64,000 nt of DNA from Saccharina japonica (taxonomy: Eukaryota; Sar; Phaeophyceae; Laminariales; Laminariaceae): positions 77,712 to 141,711 of the forward strand of contig MEHQ01004113.1 in assembly GCA_008828725.1 (NCBI GenBank), written 5' to 3'. The notes below the pieces were generated by a model. The model was not told the DNA's origin, did not search any database, and saw nothing but the letters and a program-made list of their open reading frames with translations. The position numbers and the translations under genes were made by a program. Shown here piece after piece: positions 31,401 through 41,714 of the stretch (positions are counted from its first letter, which is position 1; every line of letters starts with the position of its first letter).

Positions 31401-34400
31401 ACAAAACTCTCGCTCCGCTTGGGCAGACACTCCAGCGGGTATATTGTGCTCTACGCTGGCCCAGGCCTGGCTCACATCCGATCCCACATATGTTCGTGCT
31501 ATATATATCAAGTGTTCAGCCCAACGTGTATATGTTGCTGTGCGTTTGTTGCCCTACCAAGCGCTCCGTGCTACGGCCGTCGGAGCACCAGGCGCTCTCT
31601 CAATGGTTGTACCCGTAAAGCATTTAAACTCACAAGAGCACAGGTTGGAGAGGTGGTAAGAACGCAACCATCGTTATGCATCATTATTACGTGCATCATT
31701 TGCGCACCACGTATGCGAGTAACCTCCTTCGAGTAAATTATAAAGCGTCCACGTGTCTAGCCGTACCCCCTTCGGTTTACGGGTCTATATCCTACCAGTA
31801 CGTACCCTCGACCAGTTTCCTGCCTATCATTGCATTGTAGATCGGCAGACAAAGGCCAAAGACAACCCTGTCCTGACAGAACAATGGAAGCGCAAACGAA
31901 GGCAGCGCGCCTAATCTTCGAGTGCCTTTCCCCTCTTTGTACTTTATAGTCAACGCAAGGGCGTCATGGCCCGGGTATACTTACAGCTGTCCCAATGTCG
32001 GTAACCCCACGAAGGCGTCCGCGGGTAAGCTGGACAAAATATTGTCTTGCAGTTCCCTGGTATAGTACACGCAAGCAGCGAAATATGGGTTCAGACCTTC
32101 AAAGTGAGAGATAAGGATACCTGCGCGGGATATATTATAAAGTTTTCGGGAGGAGGGATTCCCTTCGTGGTTTTGTCTGGAAAATACAGCAGTGGTGCCG
32201 TCCCCCCTATATGCAATGTCCGTTTAGTAGATGCAGTTTTAGAGATATTGGCGTGTTCGGGGCCCTGTCTAACGACTATTAACCAACGGGTGCACCTCTA
32301 TACCAAGCGACGAGGAAAAACGCACAACACCACAAGTGTCCCCGTATGTACCGCGCAGACGCGGTACAACGCACATTTCCATTCGGGCACACACTCTTGT
32401 TAGAAGCTCAGGCTGTACTCGTGTGGCACAGGGTATAATCGTCATCTGATTTCAACAGTTCTCCCCCTTTTAGAGCCGCGAAAGGGTTAACACGAATACA
32501 AACATTAACTACGGCCGCGCGTGGAGGTGGCTACTTGCATCACAACACGGCGCGCTCGTGCTCTTGCACACACATACTGCGATTGTTGCTGAGGTGGCTT
32601 GGCGTGCTCGGCAGTATACGAGAGTACGCACCGTGCAACGCTTGAATACCACAGCCCCCCGAACACTAAACACGGCAAACTGTGGACATTATGGGACCAG
32701 GACGTGCCGACCCATGTCAGTGACCGGTGGCAGCGAAGTACAGCACCCACTCACATGATCCTTCGACATAAACTTCATATGCATTCACTTGGTTCAAGGG
32801 TAATACATCGGTTCATCAGTGCCATCTGAGATGCTAGGCCTAGGGAAGGCCATGGAATGTGCTGGCCATTTGGGAAAACAAATGACCAGGACCCGATTTC
32901 CCCCACGCTTGGTTTCTTACTCTTCAAGCGTATCCCCGTTCGGCGTTGGCTACTCCGGAGAAGACCTAGTGGTTCGGCCCCACCGGATCTAATGCTTAGT
33001 TGAGGCCACAGCTTAGTCACACGCGGGAAACGCTTGTAACCCATTTCAAGAACGTCTTATTGCATTACTCACAGTTTTCTCAGCAGTCCCATAGCAGCGA
33101 ACAGATTCGGCGGAATTGTCTCCAGTTTGTTTCCGTGAAGGTCTCTGGTACGTTACGAGGGAAAACGAGTTAGCGCGCGATATGCCCAGAACCGGGCCAG
33201 ACCTCATTATAATTATATGCGGTACACTTGGGGACGGCTCAATATAGTCGGGAAAGTGCACGCTGTAGATCAATGTCGTATTCATCCAGTTCGTAGCAAT
33301 ACTTTTATCACGTGTCGTACGGTCGCGGTCGCACGTACCGCATGTCTATGGGTTGGGACCATGTGTACATGCGGCGTATAAGGGAGTTTCTTTTCAGCAG
33401 CAGGGCAAGATCAAATAGTTGATTCCGGTGCAGGAAGAGGGAGGGGGTGGGAGCGTGTGCTCATTAGTAGTGGCCTCAAGGGATTGTCTCCACGCGTAAG
33501 ATGTCGGGGATAACGTTTTGGTCGCACCTGATCGGAACCAGTAACTCGGCCGGTTTGCCGGACCGTGCAACACCGTCAAACCAGCGACATCATTGATATA
33601 TATAGATGTATCACTCTAACCCTGCCCATACAAATCCTCGAGAAACGGTACGCGAGTGCAAACGTCTGACTCAATGGTCTCGAGGGCGGCATGCATTGTA
33701 GTGAAATGTTACCTACAGCAGTGTATACAATGTTGTTAGCGGAGTTAACACGGGGGTCTTAACTCAATTTGCCGAGAAGCGAATATTATGTACGCGTGGT
33801 ATCGTCTGTCTTTCGTGAGGAGTATTTTGAACGGATACGTTTCATCAGAAAATTAGCGCGCACTTCGATAGTCGGCGATATATTCACGAGTATTCTACGT
33901 TCACATAGATAATGAATACGAACAGGTGTACGCGTTGTCTGTTGGCTTCTTCGATGCGGCGTGCAATTTCGCTCCAGCACAGACAACCGCGTAGTTGATC
34001 ACCGACAATTGAAGTGTTCGCCACATTGACGCACGGATGTTTCTCAACGGTCTTCGTAGGGTGACACAACGTGCTGGATCATGCCCCTCCTCCCCCCTAA
34101 GCGATCCGGGGATCTCGGACGCAAGCGAGGATCTGTTGTTGATGTGAACCATTGTGACTTCATTGGCGCTAGTGCGACCGGTGTGGCGATACAGTAGTGA
34201 TATTCACAAAGGGCAACACCACCAATCACCGTTAGTTGCCTGCGTGTGGACAACATAGCCGTATACAAATGTTGCATGCTACACCTGTAGCTGCGTGTTT
34301 TGACTGAGAAACGTGTAACACGCGCACTTATATATGTAGGCACGTCAACACAGAGTAGAGCACCTGTATTGTATTAAGAACTGCTGACGCAAGGGCTCCT

Positions 34401-36205
34401 TTCGTTTGGTGCCACTTGAAAACGCGCTGTAGTTCGTGACTTCTCCGACACGAGTCTTTGAACAAAAGGCGCAAACACAACAACACTGTGCACCGTGCTG
34501 AGGTCTGTTCTTGCCGCCTTCATGTTCGTTGGTACTCACAAAAACTTAATTGTCGATAGATCCTGGAAGGCTCCTGCTTCGATATTCGTGATCGAATTGT
34601 CCTCCAGAAACCTAGTCCGGCACGGCGACATAGTCAAAGCGTGGCACATATCGAGGGGCAGGGGTTCACGGAGTAATGATAGCACCTAAAATTGGTGTTT
34701 ATCTAATAACAGGTGGGGTCACTCTATTTAAAGCCCTGTAAACAGCGTGGGCGACCTGCGAGTACCTACTGTTTCGTTCCACCGCTGTCATTGTGAGCCT
34801 AGAATGAACTCTACAGGCATGAATAACTCTGTGGGTATTGTAACCGCCATTTGATTTTGTATAACGGGCTGTTCATGTGGCCTCTGTTGTCAGCCTAGAA
34901 TGAACTCTACAGGCATGAATAACTCTGTGGGTATTGTAACCGCCATTTGATTTTGTACAACGGGCTGTTCATGTGGCCTCTGTTGAAATCGTCATAAGGT
35001 TTCGGCCTTTGCCCTCCGGAGGCGAACAAAGGGGGTTAATGATCGGGCGACTGGCGAGGGTACGGAGGGCATAGTTCATTACAACAAATACTCGTATTTG
35101 CGTGGAACCTACGCCGCGTCGGTCTTTAGGAGTGCATTGACGTGCGTCTGTAAAACACCAGAAATACGTCGTTCAGCACGGCTGTTATTGCACGAAGGGT
35201 CTTCTCTCCACGAAGGATTTGTCAAGACAAGGATTACGACCTGCCAACCGTTGAGTACTCAACATCCACAGGTACCCCTGCTGTCGGCTGTGTGACCTTG
35301 GAAGAAATATATATCCGACCATAATCGGCACAAATGTTTTAACCGCTGGATCACTAGACCTTTTCGAACAGGTTCATGAATGTGGACACAACAACAAGCG
35401 TTAAACCAACGAGACCAAAATGCTGCACTGCTGCCGCGACGACGTCAAAGCCGCGTGTCTTTGTTTTGCTTTGGCTGGGAATACGACGACAAGTATCGAC
35501 CTGTTGCCCGGCTACCCTCCCATTCTGCATCGCGTACGAACGAAACAACCCACCACCCCCCAGCGAAGAGCTTTTCTCAGACTGATACTCACAATCTGTC
35601 CAGCACTTCCATACCCTCAAACAGGTCGGAAGGTATCGTCGTGAGCCCATTGCTGGATAAGTCGCTGGATAAAACGAATGGATCGCAGCGGCACACGAGC
35701 GACGATCAAAGGCCAATGGAATTAGTAAAGCAAGATCTGCTGCGCCAGGTACATACATCGTGAGGAGAGATACATGCTGTGCAAGCGCAAAGCGGCCGAC
35801 GCAAGGGGGAGCAAGGGCCCGACTCCTAGAGACACACTGACCACACCGTAGGACGGAAAGATAGGAATTTACCCGTCTTCTTTGTATCCGGAGACTCGGT
35901 CACTAACAAGCTAACACTGGCTTCCTTCGATGTGACTTCGTGGGCCTACGCATACCCATACCAACATCCTTCGGAAGGAGATTTGCGCATGGAAGAACGT
36001 GCCGAGCGCCAGATGGGTTGGCACCACGGCGAACCTTGTTGCTGCACTTGAGTGTTCCGTACATTGTTCCAAGCGTAATAGTTGCCGAAACGCGTAAGCC
36101 TACAGGAAAACTTACATCTGCACCATTCCGCTGCGTCCCATGGTATCGAAACAAGCCCTAAGATCTGGAAGGTCGGCGTCCGAAATCCCGCACGCACCCG
36201 CAGGG
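27491..36205 (-). CDS. Predicted secreted LRR / EGF-like / VWD-root-cap-like protein (gene span, 5' end missing)
   Basis: Ten exons were assembled by eye: 36116-36205, 35593-35664, 34540-34611, 33073-33144, 31985-32056, 31111-31191, 30688-30729, 29988-30030, 29530-29668 and 27491-28416. All nine introns are GT-AG on the minus strand and join in frame. Junctions through the start of the cap are all phase 2; the last two are phase 0 and phase 1. The spliced part is 1609 nt (about 535 residues). Domain order is LRR N-cap, five LRRs, Cys-bearing C-cap, an EGF-like cysteine-rich stretch, then a GDPH-started domain like plant root-cap and VWD proteins. These modules are extracellular, so a secreted or cell-surface recognition or matrix role is inferred. 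One-LRR-per-72-nt-exon architecture is known from Ectocarpus LRR genes and favours repeat gain and loss. No start codon, signal peptide exon or membrane anchor was found, and no obvious frameshift is present. Confidence 0.7.
28417..29529 (-). other. Predicted intron
   Basis: Lies between the donor GTAAGA at about 29524-29529 and the acceptor AAACAG at 28417-28422 (minus strand). No other exon or repeat is recognised in it. Confidence 0.5.
29530..29668 (-). CDS. EGF-like cysteine-rich exon
   Basis: A 139-nt exon between CATTCAG and GTAAGA, phase 0 in and phase 1 out. Its translation has LYCRTECTPAAAVSCAGE and LVCAPGADGYTCV, with C-x3-C-x7-C-x5-C-x8-C spacing and the GYTC end usual in EGF-like modules. 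The G left at the donor joins AG of the last exon to give Glu and an in-frame link into the GDPH domain. Another frame is also open here, so the upstream border (29668) is less certain than the donor. Confidence 0.55.
29988..30030 (-). CDS. Second half of LRR C-terminal cap exon
   Basis: A 43-nt exon between the acceptor CATCGCAG and the donor GTAAGTAATCC. It translates to LITLRYCLIPPACA when entered with one base, as the preceding cap exon requires, and leaves in phase 0 as the next exon requires. The PPAC end with an earlier Cys suits an LRR C-cap. The exon is short and its call rests on phase agreement. Confidence 0.45.
30095..30114. repeat. Poly-G tract (inside a predicted intron)
   Basis: An uninterrupted run of about 18-20 G. 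Exact length is likely to be unreliable in sequencing. Confidence 0.8.
30688..30729 (-). CDS. LRR C-terminal cap exon
   Basis: A 42-nt exon with acceptor TCGTTTAG and strong donor GTAAGTACCCC. It translates to YMSGNPDLQCVPAV: the GNPxLxC signature that closes many LRR domains. It keeps the phase-2 in, phase-2 out rule of the repeat exons before it. Confidence 0.75.
31111..31191 (-). CDS. LRR exon 5 (81 nt)
   Basis: Translation begins HLQNNVLTTLPAGLFDGM and ends GAGDILRVL. It is three residues longer than the other repeats (27 instead of 24) through an insertion after the FDGM part. Borders are CCTCAATAG acceptor and GTGAGTGT donor. Confidence 0.8.
31985..32056 (-). CDS. LRR exon 4 (72 nt)
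   Basis: Translation ELQDNILSSLPADAFVGL followed by PTLGQL, a canonical 24-residue LRR. Acceptor ATACCAG, donor GTAAGTATAC. Confidence 0.85.
33073..33144 (-). CDS. LRR exon 3 (72 nt)
   Basis: Translation DLHGNKLETIPPNLFAAM followed by GLLRKL. Acceptor GTACCAG, donor GTGAGTAATG. The conserved L, N and IP..F positions match the other repeats. Confidence 0.85.
34540..34611 (-). CDS. LRR exon 2 (72 nt)
   Basis: Translation FLEDNSITNIEAGAFQDL followed by STIKFL. Acceptor CGGACTAG, donor GTGAGTACC. It has an I..IeaGaF pattern instead of the P-type pattern of its neighbours, still within the LRR consensus. Confidence 0.85.
34793..34984. repeat. 96-bp tandem duplication inside an intron
   Basis: Two adjacent 96-bp copies (CCTAGAATGAACTCTACAGG .. 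CATGTGGCCTCTGTTG) differ at about two positions. This is a recent duplication between LRR exons 1 and 2, non-coding in appearance. Confidence 0.9.
35593..35664 (-). CDS. LRR exon 1 (72 nt)
   Basis: Translation DLSSNGLTTIPSDLFEGM followed by EVLDRL. Acceptor TTATCCAG, donor GTGAGTATC. The preceding exon ends in AT, which with the first base C gives Ile, so the joint reads into a perfect LRR start. Confidence 0.85.
36116..36205 (-). CDS. LRR N-terminal cap exon (90 nt)
   Basis: Translation PAGACGISDADLPDLRACFD then TMGRSGMVQ. The ACxIsDxDLxxLxACF pattern with paired Cys is that of an LRR N-terminal cap. Donor GTAAGTTTTC; acceptor taken as GATCGCAG at 36206. It enters with one base, so at least one earlier exon (with the start codon and probably a signal peptide) is missing. 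A search by eye to 37.1 kb found no convincing candidate. Confidence 0.6.
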
Positions 36206-36647
36206 CTGCGATCGGAGCAAACAAGCAGAGGAGACGTCTTATACGTGAGGTGGGAACTATGCGATATGTGGTGTATTCGGCGACGTGGACGTATTCATAG
36301 AAGTGTTTGTAACCACCTCTACGCTACTAGTACGGTAGCCATTTGCCGAGACGGCTTGCAGTATTCGTTTGCCTGGGCCTGAGTCAAATTTTGGAACGGT
36401 CCTTCAGCCGCCCGACCTTATACCCTACAGCGGACACAATACGCTCACGAAACTACAGTAGTGTTTCGATCGACGCTGCAAATTGATCAATCAAAGCGTG
36501 GCATGCAGTGTGCATGTTTCAGCTCTACCGTAAGCGTGCACACTGTTTTGCAGCGACTTTCTTACCGATAGCAGTGCGGTACTTGACGTTTCGGTGTAGC
36601 TCAAACTGTATCACTACCTGGCCTACGCAAGCTCCACGCAGCCTTAT

Positions 36648-36648
<1 letters not shown>

Positions 36649-36684
<36 letters not shown>
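36649..36684. repeat. (CTG)n microsatellite
   Basis: About 12 perfect CTG units. Confidence 0.9.
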
Positions 36685-36840
36685 GTATTCCTACGTATCT
36701 AGGTGGATACGTATAACAGACAAACGTCCTACATAGGCCAATAGCATATTTGTTTCAGTGACCTTTCATGCTGCGATATCACGCCGAGTTCGCCGGTACA
36801 AGCTCGCATCACGGCGCTGCCATTCGACTACTGCAGCGGG

Positions 36841-36861
36841 AGGAGGGGGGGGGGGGGGGGA
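36841..36861. repeat. Poly-G tract
   Basis: AGGAGG followed by an unbroken G run of about 16 ending GAGAGG. Length uncertain. Confidence 0.8.
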
Positions 36862-37475
36862 GAGGCGGCTGAGATCAATGGCCGAGGAGGTCAGTACAAG
36901 AGTTAGACGGGAGAAGTTCACGGTAGTAAATTATTGGAGATATTCTGCCAAGGGTAGGGCAGGAAACGAGCTTGGCGATTTCTTGCTAGCGGGTGTTGTA
37001 GATCGGAGGTGGAGGAGCATCTAAGAGCCACGTGGGTATCGATGTTTTCATGGGGGGCGACAGCAGTTATATGAGTTCGTCACTTACTTGGCTGCATTTA
37101 GTTGACAAGGCATGCGAAAATGCCACCCCTTCAGGTTTGGTTGGTGGAGCGTCGGTTAGTAGCTGGTAGAGTCATTCATGAGAGGGACTGCATCAATGGT
37201 GTAAGTTTATCGGCTGTGTTGGTGTGATATATCTGATTGATACCACCTTCCCTATGTTGAGTATTCGAATTCTGCATAGTAGTCACGTTATGATAGATGG
37301 TTGGTACGATTGGAGTAGGGGGATGCACATGGCCAGACGGCTGGAGTCGCCTTTACCGCAACTCTGAATTATTATATAGGATAAAGTATAGAAATCTGGG
37401 ACTTGGTTGTGGCCCGCGTGTGGTTCCAGTGTTATGAGACCGAATAATCCGAAAAACGCCGAAAGCACTACTTTA

Positions 37476-37532
37476 GACCCTAACCTTAACCTTAACCCTA
37501 ACCCTAATCCCAACCCCGACCCCGCCCCGACC
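37476..37532. repeat. Interstitial telomere-like repeat, degenerate
   Basis: Reads CCCTAACCTTAACCTTAACC and continues CCTAACCCTAATCCCAACCC, drifting to CCCCGACCC. It is a short CCCTAA-type tract with progressive decay to one side. Confidence 0.7.
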
Positions 37533-38302
37533 CTTATGAGCTTTTTCTAGAAAAAAACAGGCGTTTTTCTTTTTTGAAAAATTGGTCGACCACACTAAAA
37601 GGTACCTGGTATATAATAAAATATTCCCCGATTTCCATACTGCATCCTAGATAATAATTCAGTGGTGCGGTAAAGGCTATGGCCAAGGAGTATCAAGACT
37701 GAGACTGTAATATTTATACGAAGTAGAGCACAAGGCACGACGAACGAGGTAGACACGATCGCTACCACTGTACCAGGCACATGTATATGATACATGTTAC
37801 CTGGTGCTACCATACACCAGGTACCAGGTACACATTGACTGAATTTTGCCTTCGACACACCCGAATATTGAAAGATTTACAGCAGTAGTACACACTGGTT
37901 CCCTTGTGTCTGCCACGAGCGCCGTGCGTTTGCAAAACAGCTCCTTGGATGTCACAACGACCTATATATATGACCGGCGAAAGAGGATGGCATGGACTAG
38001 TAGCAGCTGCTTTCTTTGTGGGGGACCTAGGGCTGGCGCCACCGGCGAAACTGTGTCCCAATCAACCACAGACTTTCCAAAAAGAGCGAAGTAGTCGACA
38101 GGCGTTTCTACGTACAGGAATACACCATTATTTCGGTCGGGTTCGATCGTTCATTTTCGTAAACCAACTGATTCCAGGTACTCCAACCAAGCCATGTCCG
38201 TGAAGTGGTGGCACAATTTTTCAAAGACCTGACTGCCTAAGACCAAAACCTGAAGTCATATTTCATGCCGAAACCTGATTATAAACTGAAACGCTGATGA
38301 TG
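37533..38302. other. No gene recognised; rich in TACCAGGTA words
   Basis: Between 37600 and 37835 the words TACCTGGT, ACCAGGCACATG, TTACCTGGTG and ACCAGGTACCAGGTA cluster, forming several small palindromes. No coding is supported. Confidence 0.4.
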
Positions 38303-38704
38303 TAAGGCCGTTTCTCATAGGATTTTTTTAGAGGTTCAAAAATGGACCCCTTTTGACTCGTCTGTTTGTGACTTCATTTTTGAAGTCCACTCGTCAAGTG
38401 TAGTTTCTTATGGAAGCGTATGACAAAAAAACGTACGAGTATTTCATTTTTTTCGTATGAGGCGGAGACCACGAAAGACGAGAGACCACACATAAACCAA
38501 GTACTGCCAAGTACTTCTGTACCGGTATGATACCAGGTACATGGTATATGATACCAGGCATGTATACAGCAGCAGTGCTCACACCGTACAAAGCAGGTAC
38601 CCAAGGGTCTCCGAAAAAACAAAAACGACACCACACTCCAAATTTTATTTTTGGGATACCAAATATAGGGGGGGGGTGTCAATTTGTATTTTTAGGCACC
38701 CGCC

Positions 38705-40530
38705 GGGTACATACTACTAACTCCTATATAAACCAAATCAGACCATCCATAAACCGCAGTACCATACTATTCCTCTATAAACCAAATCCATACTAAAACC
38801 TATATAAACCAATAGCAGGGGATCTTGGTGAATCGTCCCCGCATTCACAAGCATAGGCAAGGCCTTCAAGACAATACAACACCACCCAGCGTTTCTGCTT
38901 GAGGTTATAAACGAAATCAAACCATCCATAAACTGCAGTACATAAACCAACTCTATACTAAAACGTATACAAACCGATAGCAGGGGATGTTGGTGAATCG
39001 TCCCCGCATTCTCAAGGGTAGGCAAGGCCTTCTAGACGATACAACACCACCCAGCGTTTCTGCTTAGGGTTATGAACGAAATCAGACCATCCATAAACCG
39101 CAGTACCATAGTATTTCCTATATAAACCAAATCCACACTAAAACCTATATAAACGAATATCAGGGGATGTTGGTTAATCGTCCCCGCATTCCCAAGGGTA
39201 GGCAAAATGCCTTCTAGACGATACAACACCACCCAGCGTTTCTGCTCAGGGTTATGAAATAAAATCAGATCATCCATAAACCGCAGTATGATACTACTTT
39301 CTATATAAACCAATTCTATACTAAAACCTATATAAACCAATATCAGGGGATGTTGGTGAATCGTCCCCGCATTCCCAAGGGTAGGCAAGGCCTTCTAGAC
39401 GATTCAACACCACCCAGCGTTTCTGCATAGTTAGAGTTATGTACCAAATCAGACCATCCATAAACCGCAGTACCGTATTATTTCCTATATAAACCAACTC
39501 CATACTAAAACTATATAACCAATATTAGGGGATGTTGGTTAATCGTCCCCGCATTTCCAAGGGTAGGCAAGGCCTTCTAGACGATACAACACCACCCAGC
39601 GTTTCTGCTTAGGGTTATGAACGAAATCAGACCATCCATAAACCGCAGTACCATAGTATTTCCTATATAAACCAAATCCACACTAAAACCTATATAAACG
39701 AATATCAGGGGATGTTGGTTAATCGTCCCCGCATTCCCAAGGGTAGGCAAAATGCCTTCTAGACGATACAACACCACCCAGCGTTTCTGCTCAGGGTTAT
39801 GAAATAAAATCAGATCATCCATAAACCGCAGTATGATACTACTTTCTATATAAACCAATTCTATACTAAAACCTATATAAACCAATATCAGGGGATGTTG
39901 GTGAATCGTCCCCGCATTCCCAAGGGTAGGCAAGGCCTTCTAGACGATTCAACACCACCCAGCGTTTCTGCATAGTTAGAGTTATGTACCAAATCAGACC
40001 ATCCATAAACCGCAGTACCGTATTATTTCCTATATAAACCAACTCCATACTAAAACTATATAACCAATATTAGGGGATGTTGGTTAATCGTCCCCGCATT
40101 TCCAAGGGTAGGCAAGGCCTTCTAGACGATACAATACCACCCAGCGTTTCTTCTTAGGGCTATGAACCAAATCAGACCATCCATGAACCGCAGTACGATA
40201 CTATTTTCTATATAAACCAACTCCATACTAAAAACTATATAAACCAATAGCAGGGGATGTTGGTGAATCGTCCCCGCATCCCCAAGGGTTGGCAAGGCCT
40301 TCTAGATAATACATCACCACCCAGCGTTTCTGCTTCTAGGGTTATAAACGAAATCAGAAACCAGACCATCCATGAACCGCGTACGATTCGTACTATTTCC
40401 TATATAAATTAACTCCATACTAAAACCTCTATATATAAACAAATAGCAGGGGATGTGGGTGAATCGTCCCCGCCTTCCCAAGGGTAGGCAAAGCCTTCTC
40501 GACAATACAACACCACCCAGTCAGTGCTTC
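38705..40530. repeat. Satellite-like tandem array, about 181-bp monomer, with 545-bp higher-order repeat
   Basis: The anchor AGGGGATGTTGGT..AATCGTCCCC recurs at about 38816, 38981, 39161, 39344, 39526, 39706, 39889, 40071, 40251 and 40447: ten monomers spaced 165, 180, 183, 182, 180, 183, 182, 180 and 196 bp. Monomers 3-5 and 6-8 are essentially identical to each other with an offset of 545 bp, a three-monomer higher-order unit. Each monomer has a GGGGA..TCCCC fold-back and AT-rich TATATAAACC blocks. Minus-strand frames here (61-residue periodic) are repeat shadows. Confidence 0.9.
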
Positions 40531-40756
40531 TGCTTTTCAATCTTGATACGCGTGGCTGGTGAGGCGAGTGTGGTAGCCGTTCCCCAACTCCGACCCTCCC
40601 GACAGCAACAACACATTCCTTGTACAGTATGTTTGTATAAACCATTGTGTACACAGTGTACACCCAAAGCCAAGCAGTATAGTAAACGCTAGACACACGT
40701 ACGTAGAGCAGCGTCTGCAGAGGCGTGTGAGACCAACAAAAAACGCACGGGAAAAA

Positions 40757-40845
40757 AAAAAAAAAAAAAATCCCCTCCAATATGGGGGGGTATATGGGAT
40801 TCAGATCCGCGCACACCCTTGAGGTACCATCCAGATCGTAATCGT
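40757..40845 (-). repeat. Short repeat T, copy 3 (reverse orientation)
   Basis: On the minus strand reads CAAGGGTGTGCGCGGATCTG, then AATCCCATATACCCCCCC and TATTGGAGGGGA, matching the direct-repeat copies at 43665 and 44299. A poly-A run of about 20 lies at its low-coordinate side. GGATCTGAATCCC has the form of a tRNA T-arm. Confidence 0.6.
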
Positions 40846-41714
40846 TCAAAGAAGAAGTTAGCGTCGAGCCACCCCAACATCGCCCAGCACGTGCCGCCTC
40901 TGCGCGCGCAGCTCTTTCGACCCCAAGAGAGCGATGACGGCACCCAGATGCCGAGCGTGCTCGGCGAGTCGAGAGCATCGTATCGGCTATGTATAGGGAC
41001 AAAACACACGCTCACACCAAGATGCTGCTGCAGCAGTGGAAGGATACGAGCTGCCCAGCGAGAGCTCTCGTTCGTCGACAGTTCCCCAACCAAGACGATC
41101 GATGGCTCACATCCACCTCATCGTACCCCCCCCCATGCCCTAGTGAGAGTTCCTGACTGAGGGCCGGGCAAGGGTGGGCTTGTGCGCGACCGCTTCTTCA
41201 GTCTGTATATACAGCAGCTCTACTGGCGGTGTACCGGGTAGATGTACGTCGTACAATATAATACGAGTACACACTGCTGTTATACCAAACATATAGTATG
41301 CACACAAAAACCTATACGAAGTCTCAAATTTGAACTTCATTTTGTAACCTCTGACCCTGTTTATTCTGGGGGGCAGAATAAGTGAGGTGGACTCGTCGAA
41401 CTGATGTTCATATTTTGTTTGTGGTCAAACTTCGTCGTTTTGAGTTCCATAAGATGCTGTTTTTTTGCCCTTGGTCAAAAAGAGTCCTTTTCCGAACCTC
41501 TAAAAAAATCCCATAAGAGACGGCCTAAGTAGTAACGAGGCGACGTTTTTTTTAATGCACGTTTACCGCACGAACATCACATATTATGTCTTCGCCATCT
41601 CACGGACATTAGGTCTGATTGTGCGAACGCGTGGTCTATGAGCGCCTTGCCAAGCCGGTACGGATGCTTTGTTTTGTTTCGGTTTTTTATATTGAAATAA
41701 ATATACCTCCTAGA

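Larger units (their letters stand above)
36206..37475. other. No gene recognised; probable 5' region of the LRR gene
   Basis: Contains a (CTG)n run of about 12 units (36649-36684) and a G-rich tract (36841-36861). The plus frame at 36758-37024 crosses the G tract and shows no domain. The first exon of the minus-strand gene should lie here or further upstream. Confidence 0.4.
38306..41525. mobile_element. PIF/Harbinger-like non-autonomous element (3.2 kb)
   Basis: Left end GGCCGTTTCTCATAGGATTT with TTTTAGAGGTTC after it; right end, reverse-complemented, GGCCGTCTCTTATGGGATTT with TTTTAGAGGTTC. Similarity extends about 50 bp inward, to GGACCCCTTTTGAC against GGACTCTTTTTGAC. The 3-bp direct flanks are TAA on both sides (38303-38305 and 41526-41528). 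GGCC-type ends with a TWA duplication are the PIF/Harbinger signature. No DDE transposase or Myb-like partner ORF is present, so it is non-autonomous. The interior contains a satellite-like array (38705-40530) and an oppositely oriented copy of the short repeat T (40757-40845). Confidence 0.7.

Noticed and set aside
35354..35758. Minus frame with a hydrophobic segment (LVGLTLVVVSTFMNLF) as a membrane exon of the LRR gene
   Set aside because: It overlaps LRR exon 1 in another frame, and its possible donor does not fit the phase-2 pattern; it lies in an intron of the better-supported model.
38738..40048. Repeated minus-strand frames of 95-118 codons with identical copies
   Set aside because: They are the satellite monomers read through; identical proteins reflect the 545-bp higher-order duplication.
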